In this document: positions 20,058-29,234 of the stretch, piece after piece
Layout: the number at the start of each line of letters is the position of its first letter
Position numbering within the stretch: the stretch's first letter is position 1
NCBI GenBank assembly: GCA_016744455.1
Contig: JADGEI010000005.1
Span: 62,001-126,000, forward strand
Length of the DNA stretch: 64,000 nucleotides
Origin: Alcanivoracaceae bacterium
GTDB lineage: Bacteria; Pseudomonadota; Gammaproteobacteria; Xanthomonadales; Marinicellaceae
Direction: 5' to 3'
Made by a program: the position numbers and the translations under genes
The notes under the pieces: generated by a model
Told to the model about the DNA's origin: nothing
Database searches by the model: none
The model's input: the letters and a program-made list of their open reading frames with translations, nothing else

Positions 20058-20075
20058 TTGTAACACAATTGTCAT
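20058..20075. promoter_or_regulatory. Pho-box-like direct repeat
   Basis: TTGTAAC and TTGTCAT are separated by 4 bases, the arrangement of a Pho box (two CTGTCAT-like heptamers 11 bases apart). It lies about 110 bases upstream of the DUF47-pit operon, but on the strand opposite to its transcription. The function is uncertain. Confidence 0.25.
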
Positions 20076-20217
20076 ATTGGTTGTTCGGGTTATTAACGTG
20101 CCTGTAAACTCTCACGATTATGAAAGTTAAATATATGATATACGCACTAATAAAATAAGGAAACTTTGTTATAATGGTAGCTTATTATTAGAATACCTGC
20201 GGATTGTGAATTAATAC

Positions 20218-20502
20218 ATGCCATTTTATACTTATCTTTGTGCAACAGAAGACTGTTGTGATTATTGCCAAAATGGTTTTAGTATTCTACAGCGTATCAA
20301 TGCTGAGCCAGTCTTGTATTGCCCTGAATGTGGTTATAAAGTTAAAAAAGTTATCTCTGCTCCAAATGTGGTTTCGGGTAAAGCTCATTTAACCACAGAT
20401 AAAACGGCACAACAAAAAGGCTTCACTAAGTACAAACGTGCAGGTAAAGGTGTGTATGAAAAAACAGCTGGTAAGGGACCAAAATACATTTCAGGTGATT
20501 AA
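20218..20502 (+). CDS. FmdB-family zinc ribbon protein
   Basis: This 94-residue protein has an N-terminal zinc ribbon. The opening MPFYTYLC is followed by two Cys pairs, of which CPECG is the clearest. It ends in a basic, flexible tail rich in Lys and Gly. FmdB-like proteins are putative regulators found across proteobacteria; in many Gammaproteobacteria the gene precedes aspS. Here aspS is absent and a convergent gene ends 5 bases away. An extra Cys-Cys near residues 13-14 is slightly unusual. Confidence 0.82.
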   Translation: MPFYTYLCATEDCCDYCQNGFSILQRINAEPVLYCPECGYKVKKVISAPNVVSGKAHLTTDKTAQQKGFTKYKRAGKGVYEKTAGKGPKYISGD

Positions 20503-20507
20503 GGAAT

Positions 20508-22736
20508 TTAGAAAAAATTATACCTAAATTTAACTAAAAAATTATCGCTGTTGACATTTTCAAAACCTGGATTAAATAACCCAAAAACACTTTCACTTTT
20601 CTCATCAAATATACTGGCACCACGAGAGTACACCACATAAATATTAGATAGTGGTGCAATTTCGTAACGGTAACGAATTTGTAGTGCTGTATTTGATAGG
20701 CTGAAATCGTTTATTTCGTTTCCGGTTGCCAGTAAATCACCTTGTGAATTGAGTTGGTAGTGGGCATTTGCCTGGGCATCTATGGCAATCCATTGTAGAC
20801 GGAATCTGAGCTCTTGTTTTGGGCTAAAATTGGCATTGAAGTCTAATGATGAATTCAGTAATTTTCGTTGATAACGACCGAATTGATTTCCTTCAATCCA
20901 ATTAAGCCAATTGTTAGCATCACGATAAAACACCCCTAATGATACACTATAGTTGTCTTGGAAAAAATAGCTCGGATGAATGTGTGTGGCAAATTCCGTT
21001 CCTGTTTCAAATTGACTTAAATGCTGCAAATACCCGTGGTAACGAAGTTTATTGGCATTATTGGAACGATAAGTTATACCTAAGCGAGTTCCTGAATCGA
21101 AATTTAACAACCCATTTCCACGGCTAATTAAATCGTCAGCAGCTTTAAAATAATAGTTAAAATCCCAATTAAATGAAGAGGCATTTTTAAACTGCCAGGA
21201 ATCGCTAAATGTCATACTTGACCCTGTAGTAACGCCATTATTATTGCCAATATATTCGGCATTGAATTGAAATTCACGTTGCTGTAATTTAGATGATTCT
21301 GCGTATTTTGTAAGTTTTAAATTATGAGTGTAAAAAGCTGCATTGAGGTTGTTTCTGGGTAAAAAGCCAAAGTCATTGACGTCTAACTCTTTACCATAAT
21401 GTGCGAAAATAACACCTTGTTTTTGATTGTCATTAATTTGGTGTTCAAGGTTTGTCCATAACCCAATACCAGTATGTTTATCGTTATTGTATTCTGTATT
21501 AGAGTGTGCAAATAAACTTTTTTGCGTGATATTTTCTGACCATTGGTATTCGTGATTAATGGCATTGGTTAGTGCTTTTCGATTGATATCTGGCCGGTTA
21601 ACATAAGTGCTCGTAAGACCTAAGGTTTGATGGTTGGTTTTATGTAAGAATCGGCCGGCAAAGTAATCTCTACCAGTAAATTCATTGCCGCTGGATTCAC
21701 TGGCAGCAAATACCCCATAGGTAAATTGGTCATGGTTATCTGTAAACTTAATTGCTGCATCAATATCTGTGGCTACATCAGTTCCTATATCAGGGCGGCT
21801 ACCAATCCTTCGTGTATGAATGACTCTTAAGCCGTAAGCAACAGGTAGTTTAAATAATGTTTGATTTTCAGTAAAGAAAGGCCTGCGCTCATTGAAAAAT
21901 ATTTCTGTTGCTGAAAAATTAACCACTAGGCTGTCACTTTCAATTTGCCCAAAATCGGGATTAACTGTCGCAGTTAATTGCTTACCATTTCCTGATTTCC
22001 AAAAAAGATCTAATCCAGCATCCATTGAACTATCTTGGTTATGAATATTTTTTCTTGCAGTCGCATAGGCATAGAGTTGTAATGAAGATTGGCTATAATC
22101 AGTGAGTGATATGGTTTCAAAATCATTTAAAAACCGTTGCCTAAATTCAGTTGTTGGAACATTTGCATAGGCTTGTGTTTCATTAGGTATGCTACGAATG
22201 AGATACCAATTTAATTGCCTTTTCCCATCATCACTTGCCTTCATTGACACCACATCCCATGGAATCAAAAATTCTGCTGCCCAATACTCGTCATTGCTTG
22301 ATACTGCTCCACTCCAATTACCATCCCACTCATTGGAAAAACCACTTTCACTGCTGAATGTTCCATCGCGTATAGAGCCTCCAGCACCAAGTTGGAATGA
22401 ATAAGCTGTGATCGCATTATTATCAAAATCTAGCATCAATTCCACTTTATCAGACTCAATTGTTTGATCTCTGGGGAAAACATCTGTGTTTCGTGTATCT
22501 ATGGGTTGGTAATTTTTTATACCAATATATATACCAGATTCATTTGATGTGATTAATGTTTCTGTTTGGTAACGTGGCTCATCAAGTAAATAAGGTTCTA
22601 CTACCAATAATTTGTTAAATAATTGAGCTTCATGCCATTCAGTTTCATTTAGTTCTCCGTCAATGGTTATAGTTGCATAGGAAGGTCTGAAGAATAATAA
22701 AATGAGTAAAAGAAGGATTTTTTGAGTGTCTAGCAT
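20508..22736 (-). CDS. DUF5916 outer-membrane protein with N-terminal CBM9-like domain
   Basis: This 742-residue exported protein has a signal peptide (1-21) and a carbohydrate-binding-module-9-like beta-sandwich (about 23-210, ITIDGELNETEWHEA to the FLIPWDVV strand). The remaining DUF5916 region is predicted to form an outer-membrane beta-barrel (NPDFGQIESDS..., FFNERRPFFTEN). It ends in Phe-Phe with aromatic residues at alternating positions (FLVKFRYNFF), the outer-membrane sorting signature. These proteins are common in Bacteroidetes and some gammaproteobacteria; their substrate is unknown. It is a single gene, with no obvious partner transporter beside it. Confidence 0.85.
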   Translation of the reverse strand: MLDTQKILLLLILLFFRPSYATITIDGELNETEWHEAQLFNKLLVVEPYLLDEPRYQTETLITSNESGIYIGIKNYQPIDTRNTDVFPRDQTIESDKVELMLDFDNNAITAYSFQLGAGGSIRDGTFSSESGFSNEWDGNWSGAVSSNDEYWAAEFLIPWDVVSMKASDDGKRQLNWYLIRSIPNETQAYANVPTTEFRQRFLNDFETISLTDYSQSSLQLYAYATARKNIHNQDSSMDAGLDLFWKSGNGKQLTATVNPDFGQIESDSLVVNFSATEIFFNERRPFFTENQTLFKLPVAYGLRVIHTRRIGSRPDIGTDVATDIDAAIKFTDNHDQFTYGVFAASESSGNEFTGRDYFAGRFLHKTNHQTLGLTSTYVNRPDINRKALTNAINHEYQWSENITQKSLFAHSNTEYNNDKHTGIGLWTNLEHQINDNQKQGVIFAHYGKELDVNDFGFLPRNNLNAAFYTHNLKLTKYAESSKLQQREFQFNAEYIGNNNGVTTGSSMTFSDSWQFKNASSFNWDFNYYFKAADDLISRGNGLLNFDSGTRLGITYRSNNANKLRYHGYLQHLSQFETGTEFATHIHPSYFFQDNYSVSLGVFYRDANNWLNWIEGNQFGRYQRKLLNSSLDFNANFSPKQELRFRLQWIAIDAQANAHYQLNSQGDLLATGNEINDFSLSNTALQIRYRYEIAPLSNIYVVYSRGASIFDEKSESVFGLFNPGFENVNSDNFLVKFRYNFF

Positions 22737-22787
22737 TATTTATATATAAAGTTAATTTCTTCTCATTATAACCTCTAAGTTATTGAT

Positions 22788-23007
22788 TTATACACAATGC
22801 TGGTAATTTTGCAGTATTAAGTCATTGTAACTTATGAAAGTTTGCATCAGTCAGTAATAGCCAAATGATAAGTTGTTGATTTTAATAAATATATTTTAAG
22901 TGGTTAATTATTAACCGATTTGATAAAACCATAGGCTTTTCGGTGCTTTAATGGCTACAAAACAGGGGTTATTAACAGAGTTATCCACAGGCTCTGTGGA
23001 TAACTCT
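22788..23007. promoter_or_regulatory. DnaA-box cluster in AT-rich spacer (possible origin or DnaA-controlled site)
   Basis: Three consensus DnaA boxes (TTATnCACA) lie in the 22737-23112 spacer: TTATACACA at 22788-22796, TTATCCACA at 22981-22989, and the complement of TTATCCACA at 22995-23003. The last two sit inside a perfect 14-base inverted repeat (AGAGTTATCCACAG at 22977-22990, its complement at 22994-23007, 3-base centre). Between the boxes lies an AT-rich stretch (about 22865-22930) that could unwind. No T-run follows the repeat, so a terminator for cysM is unlikely. It may be oriC or a DnaA-binding reservoir; dnaA itself is not in the window. Confidence 0.5.
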
Positions 23008-23112
23008 TTAACTGTTTTTAAAACAATAAGTTAGGGTGTTTTTATAGAAACAATGTGAGGTTGTTGATGTAAGGTGTTGTTTTGCCCGAAAAGGCATTGT
23101 TAATGATGTAAT

Positions 23113-24006
23113 TTAATCAAATAAAGGTGTCGATAAATACCTATCGCCACGATCACAAATGATTGTAACTATCACTGCATTTTTTAGTGATTTGGCTAAT
23201 TCTAATGCCACAAACATGGCACCACCAGAAGAAGGACCTGCAAAAATTCCTTCTCTTTTCGCCATTTGTCTTGCAGTAATTTGGGCGTTTTTTTGAGAAA
23301 CATCAACTATACTATCAACACGGTTAGGGTCAAATATTTGTGGCAGGTACTCTGTTGGCCAACGTCGAATGCCAGGTATTTTTGAGTTACCATCAGGTTG
23401 AACACCGATAATTTGTATTTCAGGGTTTTGCCTTTTTAAATAACACGATGTTCCCATAATGGTTCCTGTTGTTCCCATTGCCGATACAAAGTGGGTAATA
23501 TCACCTTCGGTATCATGCCAAATTTCTTTCCCTGTTGATTCATAATGAGCTAATGGATTGTCTTGGTTGGCAAATTGATTGAGTAATTTTGCCCGGCCTT
23601 CATTATCCATATTTATTGCCAAATCACGTGCGCCTTCCATACCTAATTCATCCGAAACCAAAATTAAGTCAGCACCATAAGCTTTCATGGCTTTTTGTCG
23701 TTCCATACTTGATGATTCTGGCATAATTAATGTCATACGATAATCTTTTAAGGCAGCAATCATTGCCAGTGCAATTCCGGTGTTACCACTGGTTGCCTCT
23801 ACTAGCTTGTCGCCAGGTTTAATATAGCCTTTTTCTTCTGCATGTTTGATCATCGATAAAGCAGGACGGTCTTTAACAGAGCCAGCTGGGTTTTGTCCTT
23901 CTAACTTGGCCAAGATAACATTGTTACGGCTTTCGTCATAGAGTCGTTGGATGCGAATAAGAGGAGTGTTTCCAATGGTACATTCTAGAGTTTGGCACTT
24001 TTTCAT
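23113..24006 (-). CDS. cysM: Cysteine synthase B (O-acetylserine sulfhydrylase)
   Basis: This fold-type II PLP enzyme of 297 residues makes cysteine from O-acetylserine and sulfide or thiosulfate. IGNTPLIR at the start, the PLP lysine Lys-45 in AGSVKDRPA, ATSGNTGIALA, GTTGTIMG and GPSSGGA match the family. Length and the MERQKAMKAYGA segment favour CysM over CysK. CysM isozymes accept thiosulfate, which would fit the YeeE/YedE transporter at 50.9-52.0 kb; that link is inferred. It is a single gene, with the DnaA-box region downstream. Confidence 0.92.
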   Translation of the reverse strand: MKKCQTLECTIGNTPLIRIQRLYDESRNNVILAKLEGQNPAGSVKDRPALSMIKHAEEKGYIKPGDKLVEATSGNTGIALAMIAALKDYRMTLIMPESSSMERQKAMKAYGADLILVSDELGMEGARDLAINMDNEGRAKLLNQFANQDNPLAHYESTGKEIWHDTEGDITHFVSAMGTTGTIMGTSCYLKRQNPEIQIIGVQPDGNSKIPGIRRWPTEYLPQIFDPNRVDSIVDVSQKNAQITARQMAKREGIFAGPSSGGAMFVALELAKSLKNAVIVTIICDRGDRYLSTPLFD

Positions 24007-24115
24007 AGTTATAGTACAGAGAGTAAAATTAATTGACCTACTCTACTAACAATTAATTTCAAAAGATAGAGAAATAATACATATAGGCTTCTATTGTTAA
24101 AACTAATAACTTCTT

Positions 24116-24141
24116 CAGAACAATATAAGAACAATATAAGA
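24116..24141. repeat. Short tandem repeat before the FG-GAP gene
   Basis: AGAACAATATA occurs twice in direct tandem about 60-85 bases upstream of the FG-GAP protein start. It might be a regulator-binding direct repeat or simple slippage. It is too short to judge. Confidence 0.35.
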
Positions 24142-24200
24142 AGCTTAAAATTCTAAAAGCCTATAATTTGCATCATTAATCATTAATAGAATAGGCAGTT

Positions 24201-27200
24201 ATGAAAAACATTATCATTAAATTAATCTTGGCCACTTTATTTAGTTGTGTAGGTGCAGGAGCCACTCAATTCCTTAACCAAAAAAAACCAGACAACATAG
24301 TAGAATCTCATTGGGCAAGTTTAAAATCAGCAGTGCTTCAAGAAGCAAAATTATTGCCATCAGCTACTGGTATTAGTGGAGAAAGTAGTCATTATGGTCA
24401 GAGTGTTGACATCGATGGAAACAGAGCAGTAGTAGGCGCACCCTATGCTCAAGGTAACGGCGTTGCTTATGTCTATGATTTTGATGGAAGCAATTGGAAT
24501 TTAACAGACGTTCTTCTGCCTTTAGATACAGCCAATAACAATCAATTTGGCTATGCAGTTAGCCTAGTTGGAAATAGGATAATCGTAGGTGATTTTAGTT
24601 ATAACGGTGTTGGTAATGACTCTGGTGCTGTTTATGTTTTTGAATACGATGGGAACAATTGGCATCAAGCAGAAAAATTAATTTCCTCAGACATTGGTAG
24701 CAATGACCGATTCGCTATGTCAATAGATCTATCAGTTGATCGAATGGTTGTTGGCGCACAAAGCGATGATGATGATGGCTCTTCATCAGGATCAGCTTAT
24801 ATTTTTGATTACAATGGTGGTGTTTGGTCTGAGACCAAAAAACTAACTGCATCTGATGCCGCTAGTTCAGATTTATTTGGTAATTCAGTCAGTTTATCAG
24901 GCGATAGAGTTTTAATTGGTGCTTATGGTAACGATGATGGAGGTTCATCTTCTGGGTCTGCATATATTTTTGACTATGATGGCAATAACTGGACTGAGAC
25001 TGTAAAACTTGTGGCCTTAGATGATGACAGTGGAGACTCTTTTGGCACCTCAGTTGCCCTCTTAGGGGATAGAGCAGTCATTGCTGCAACTGAAGATAGT
25101 ATACCTGCGATTACCAGCAGTTCTGGCGCGGTATATGTCTTTGATTTCAATGGGGGTACATGGCAAGAAACCATTAAATTAACCGCATCGGATGAAACAT
25201 CTTATAAGCGATTCGGTAATTCTGTTAGTTTATCTGCCACTAGATTGGTTATTGGAGCAAAGGGTGATCGAATCAATAGTAACTCTAGAACAGGGTCTGC
25301 CTATATTTTTGATTACAACGGCAGCAACTGGGTTGAAACAGAAAAAATTATCGCAGCAGATGGTGCAAGAGATGATGCCTTTGGAACTTCAGTAGCCCAT
25401 TCTGGAGATAGATCATTATTTGGCGCAATTGAAGATGATGATAACGGAACTAATTCTGGTTCTTCTTATGTCTTTGATTTTGATGGGATAAGCTGGTTAC
25501 AAACAAACAAGTTAACGGCTCCTGATAGCTCAGCGGGAGATCAGTATGGAACATCTGTTAGTTTATACAATGATTTGGCTCTTGTTGGGTCGCCTTTTGA
25601 TGATGATTTGGGGTCTGGATCTGGTTCTGCTTACCTGTATCAATTTCTAGCAGGCAATTGGTCATTAGTGACAAAATTTTCAGGTTCTGATACATCAGCA
25701 AGTCATCAGTTTGGTAGATCAGTTAGTATCTATAATTCTCGGATAATGATAGGAGCTACTTCTGCAAGGAACTCGTCGAATGTGAGTTCAGGAGCAGTTT
25801 ATGTGTTTGATTTCGATGGCAGTAATTGGGTTGAAACGACTAAGTTATCAGCGTCGGACGGTGATTTTGGCGACCGATTTGGTGTGAGCATTAGTTTAGA
25901 GAGTGATAGAGTAATAATTGGTGCAGAAAGCGATGATATCAATTCTAGTTTTCGAGATTCAGGAGCGGCTTATGTATTTGATTATAATGGAACAAGTTGG
26001 TCCCAAACAACAAAATTGACTGCATTCGACAGAAACAAAAGAGATTTTTTTGGGCATTCAGTTGCTTTATCGGGAGACAAAGTCATTGTTGGCTCGTTTG
26101 GAGATGATGCCGGAAGTTTGACTGATTTTGGTTCAGCATATGTGTATGAATTTAATGGTAATCATTGGTCCCCAGTAACAAAATTAATAGCAAGCGATGC
26201 GGCTAATTTTGATAACTTTGGCACATCTGTTAGTTTACTAGGCAATAGGGCTCTTATTGGAGCGAGTGGCGATGATGACAATGGTTCATCATCTGGTTCA
26301 GCCTATGTATTTGATTTTGATGGTACTCAATGGATTGAATCAGATAAATTAGTGGCTTCAGGCCCAAGTAACAATAACCGGTTTGGTCATTCAACAAGCT
26401 TACAAAATGATAAGCTGGTTGTTGGAACATCAATTGCATCAATACAAGGGTCAGCATTTGTCTTTGATTTTGATGGAACAACTTGGAACCAAACTGGTGT
26501 ATTGCAACCTTCAAATGACTTAATGAATGATTTTGGTATTTCAGTAAGTATATTTGGAGATAAAGTGATTGGTGGTGCAAATAATCACAATGAGTATGGA
26601 TCAGGCTCAGGAGCTGCTTATATATTTGATTTAACAGCTTTTTCTGTAGCCGGAACAGTAACTGGTCTTGCATCTGGGAATGAGCTTATTTTACAAAATA
26701 ATCTAGGCGATGATACAGTTATTAGCGCAGATGGCTCTTTTAAATTCAATACAGGGTTTCTCACTGGTGCATCCTATAATGTAACTGTTCTTAACCAGCC
26801 AACAGCTCCAAGTCAAACATGTGTAATTACTAATGGCAATGGCACAATAAATGGAGCCGATATCAACAATGTATCAATTGTTTGTACAACAAATACCTAT
26901 ACCATTGGTTTAACTGTTTCAGGGTTAGCAAGCGCCAATAACGTTACATTACAAAACAACCTTGGTGATAATCTAGTCGCAACCAGCAATGGGTCATTAA
27001 CATTTGCTACTGCTTTGGATGACGAGTCGGTTTATGATGTTACTGTTTTGATTCAGCCGACAACGCCAAATCAAGAATGCTTGATTAGTAATGGAAATAG
27101 TGTGTTGAGTGGGTTTGATGTTGTAGACATAACCGTGATATGTACCACAATTCAATACACATTCTCTGGAAATCTAACTGGACTAGCAACTGGTAATAGT

Positions 27201-28646
27201 CTTGTCATACAAAACAATCTGCTAGATGATTTAATCCTATCAGTCAATGGTAACTTTATTTTCACTACAGCTCTTGATGATGAATCAGTTTATAGTGTAA
27301 CGGTTCTAACCCAGCCATCAAGCCCAAATCAATCTTGCCAAATTACAGATGGTAGTGGTATATTAGCAGGTGTAGACATCAGCAATATTACAATTGAATG
27401 TACTACACTAACCTATAGTGTAGGAGGTGTTTTATCTGGTTTATCTATGAACAACACCTTAGTACTTCAAAACAATTTAACTGATAATTTGGTCTTAACC
27501 TCCAATGGGGTTTTTACTTTTCCAACGTTGTTAGATGATGGCACTAATTATGCAGTCACAGTATTAACACAACCTTCAACGCCAAATCAAACCTGCTTGA
27601 TTACAGGTGGTAATAGTGGAAGCAATAATGGAGCTGGTGCTATGGCCGGCACTAATGAAAGTAGTGTTATTATCGTATGCAATTCTGAACCTGTTGTTGT
27701 TATTGATAATTATACAATTAATGAAGATACGTTACTAACAGCCAATGATGCAAATGGAACCAATAATAATCAGGATGGAGTGCTTGCCAATGATTCAGAT
27801 GCAGAAACAGATCCATTATCAGTAGTTTCTCCAGGAACTTTTACGGCAGATGGAGTGGGAGGCCTAATTACAATAAATGCCGATGGTACCTTTGTCTTTA
27901 TCCCTCCAACAGACATCTCAGGTCAAGCAACATTTAGTTTTATAGTTACCGATGGATTGCATCAAGTTGCTTCAACACTAAACGTTGATGTATTACCTGT
28001 GAATGATACACCTAGTTTTGAAATTGAAGGTAATATTGATACAGTGCCATTGGTATCGTCTTCTAGTAATAGTATAAGTATTCCAGATTTTGCCCATGCA
28101 TTTAATTTCGGAGCTCCTGATGAAAGCATGCAAAATATTTTACAGTTCAATTTAATCGTTTTTTCTGATTTTGATAATATACTCAACGGAATTTCAATGA
28201 CAAATGATGGGACATTGATTATTGACTTAACCCGCAATGATGGAATTGCCAACATTGGGATAAGCATGCAAGATGATGGGGGAACAGCTAATAATGGTGA
28301 TGATACTTCTGCAGTCGTACAATTTACAGTGTCTTATATTGACTCAGTTTTTTCAGATGGGTATGAAGAGCTAACTAGCCTAAAATTATTCGATTATATT
28401 CAAGCCATTCAATCGAACACCTCAAAAGATTTTATAGTGTATGATTTTGAAACAAATGCTATAAGTTTCTATAACCAGAATTTTGAATTAACTAATGATG
28501 AGTATAGTCTCATGCAACTGTATTCATTTAAAAAGTGGTTACAAGAAACCTTGCAGCAACAGAATCCATTCGGCGACTATGATAAAGATGGCATTAAAAA
28601 TCTCAATGACAATAAACCGTTTTGGGTATCAGAAATCACACAATAA
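24201..28646 (+). CDS. Giant surface protein: FG-GAP beta-propeller, Ig-like repeats, cadherin-like domain
   Basis: This 1481-residue exported protein has a signal peptide at about 1-21. Residues about 50-815 hold 14 FG-GAP repeats of roughly 55 residues, each with 'FGxSVSLxGDR', an acidic DDDxGS loop and 'SGSAYVFDFDG'. The loops resemble calcium sites of integrin-type propellers, and 14 blades would make two seven-bladed propellers. Four Ig-like repeats of about 85 residues follow (820-1160), each with a conserved Cys pair. Then come a cadherin-like domain (NYTINEDTLL...GVLANDSDAETDPLS) and a tail containing FSDGYEE and DYDKDGIKN. Adhesion is the likely role, but no partner is identified. 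The 3' end abuts a beta-helix gene remnant. Confidence 0.85.
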   Translation: MKNIIIKLILATLFSCVGAGATQFLNQKKPDNIVESHWASLKSAVLQEAKLLPSATGISGESSHYGQSVDIDGNRAVVGAPYAQGNGVAYVYDFDGSNWNLTDVLLPLDTANNNQFGYAVSLVGNRIIVGDFSYNGVGNDSGAVYVFEYDGNNWHQAEKLISSDIGSNDRFAMSIDLSVDRMVVGAQSDDDDGSSSGSAYIFDYNGGVWSETKKLTASDAASSDLFGNSVSLSGDRVLIGAYGNDDGGSSSGSAYIFDYDGNNWTETVKLVALDDDSGDSFGTSVALLGDRAVIAATEDSIPAITSSSGAVYVFDFNGGTWQETIKLTASDETSYKRFGNSVSLSATRLVIGAKGDRINSNSRTGSAYIFDYNGSNWVETEKIIAADGARDDAFGTSVAHSGDRSLFGAIEDDDNGTNSGSSYVFDFDGISWLQTNKLTAPDSSAGDQYGTSVSLYNDLALVGSPFDDDLGSGSGSAYLYQFLAGNWSLVTKFSGSDTSASHQFGRSVSIYNSRIMIGATSARNSSNVSSGAVYVFDFDGSNWVETTKLSASDGDFGDRFGVSISLESDRVIIGAESDDINSSFRDSGAAYVFDYNGTSWSQTTKLTAFDRNKRDFFGHSVALSGDKVIVGSFGDDAGSLTDFGSAYVYEFNGNHWSPVTKLIASDAANFDNFGTSVSLLGNRALIGASGDDDNGSSSGSAYVFDFDGTQWIESDKLVASGPSNNNRFGHSTSLQNDKLVVGTSIASIQGSAFVFDFDGTTWNQTGVLQPSNDLMNDFGISVSIFGDKVIGGANNHNEYGSGSGAAYIFDLTAFSVAGTVTGLASGNELILQNNLGDDTVISADGSFKFNTGFLTGASYNVTVLNQPTAPSQTCVITNGNGTINGADINNVSIVCTTNTYTIGLTVSGLASANNVTLQNNLGDNLVATSNGSLTFATALDDESVYDVTVLIQPTTPNQECLISNGNSVLSGFDVVDITVICTTIQYTFSGNLTGLATGNSLVIQNNLLDDLILSVNGNFIFTTALDDESVYSVTVLTQPSSPNQSCQITDGSGILAGVDISNITIECTTLTYSVGGVLSGLSMNNTLVLQNNLTDNLVLTSNGVFTFPTLLDDGTNYAVTVLTQPSTPNQTCLITGGNSGSNNGAGAMAGTNESSVIIVCNSEPVVVIDNYTINEDTLLTANDANGTNNNQDGVLANDSDAETDPLSVVSPGTFTADGVGGLITINADGTFVFIPPTDISGQATFSFIVTDGLHQVASTLNVDVLPVNDTPSFEIEGNIDTVPLVSSSSNSISIPDFAHAFNFGAPDESMQNILQFNLIVFSDFDNILNGISMTNDGTLIIDLTRNDGIANIGISMQDDGGTANNGDDTSAVVQFTVSYIDSVFSDGYEELTSLKLFDYIQAIQSNTSKDFIVYDFETNAISFYNQNFELTNDEYSLMQLYSFKKWLQETLQQQNPFGDYDKDGIKNLNDNKPFWVSEITQ

Positions 28647-29004
28647 TGGGTCAGAAGGACTAGTAGGAAACAGGGGGTCAATTATTGATAATAACAAATC
28701 TCATAACAATACTGGAGATGGCATAATCGGTTCAAAAGGACGCAACATCGTTAATAACATATCATACCAATATGGAGATGACGGCATCTCGATTACATCA
28801 TTTGATGGAGGTAGGGTTTGCAACAAAAGAGTTCACAGTAACACAGGTTTTGGGGTAAGATTTGCCGCCGCTATTAACCCGTGTAGCCAAAATAATATCA
28901 TCAACAACACTGCTGGGACAGTTAATCAAGGGTTTAATATGGGTGACAATTTTGGCGAAACCAATAAAACTTGTCCGCAAGGGGGGGGTATGTTAACTAG
29001 ATAG
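28636..29004 (+). pseudogene. Remnant of a right-handed beta-helix protein
   Basis: In a different frame from the FG-GAP gene, and overlapping its last codons, an open stretch to 29004 encodes about 120 residues of beta-helix coils. They repeat with a period near 21-22: KSHNNGSEGLVGNRGSIIDN, then KSHNNTGDGIIGSKGRNIVNN, then SYQYGDDGISI and VHSNTGFGVRF. It ends in a Cys-containing tail. It has no start or signal peptide of its own; the frame upstream of 28630 looks like shadow sequence. I read it as the 3' end of a PbH1-type secreted protein left by deletion or recombination. Confidence 0.6.
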
Positions 29005-29030
29005 TTTTGAATAATTGCTAAACATACAAA

Positions 29031-29143
29031 TAGAGAGTTGCTTAGGCTCTCAAATAGTTCTTATCACTTGAAATAATTAATTTATGATAAGAATGGGATA
29101 CAACTATTAGGATATAAGGCATTAGCTTATATCCTAATAGTTG
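29031..29143. repeat. Three consecutive inverted repeats
   Basis: Three hairpins lie side by side in the spacer before the winged-helix/TPR gene. The first is a GAGAG/CTCTC pair near 29031-29052. The second is TTCTTATCA/TGATAAGAA at 29058-29066 and 29085-29093. The third is a perfect 18-base stem with a 7-base loop at 29101-29118 and 29126-29143 (CAACTATTAGGATATAAG and its complement). No T-run follows the large one on either strand. It could be a transposon end or MITE-like relic, an RNA structure, or a terminator of unusual form. Confidence 0.5.
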
Positions 29144-29234
29144 AAAAAGACCCATCAATTAAAAATGGTTGGTCATTTTCGCGTGCTTGATGTATTATTT
29201 AGCATTAGTCAAAATTTAATAATACACTTAACGA

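Noticed and set aside
22977..23007. The inverted repeat as a terminator of cysM
   Set aside because: No T-run follows on the minus strand, and both arms contain exact DnaA boxes, which explains it better.
24974..28267. Minus-strand frames inside the FG-GAP gene
   Set aside because: They arise from the repetitive codon pattern of the plus-strand gene and show no family resemblance.
28495..28635. The first part of the 28495-29004 frame as protein
   Set aside because: Its residues look like an out-of-frame shadow of the FG-GAP gene; only the part from about 28636 looks real.
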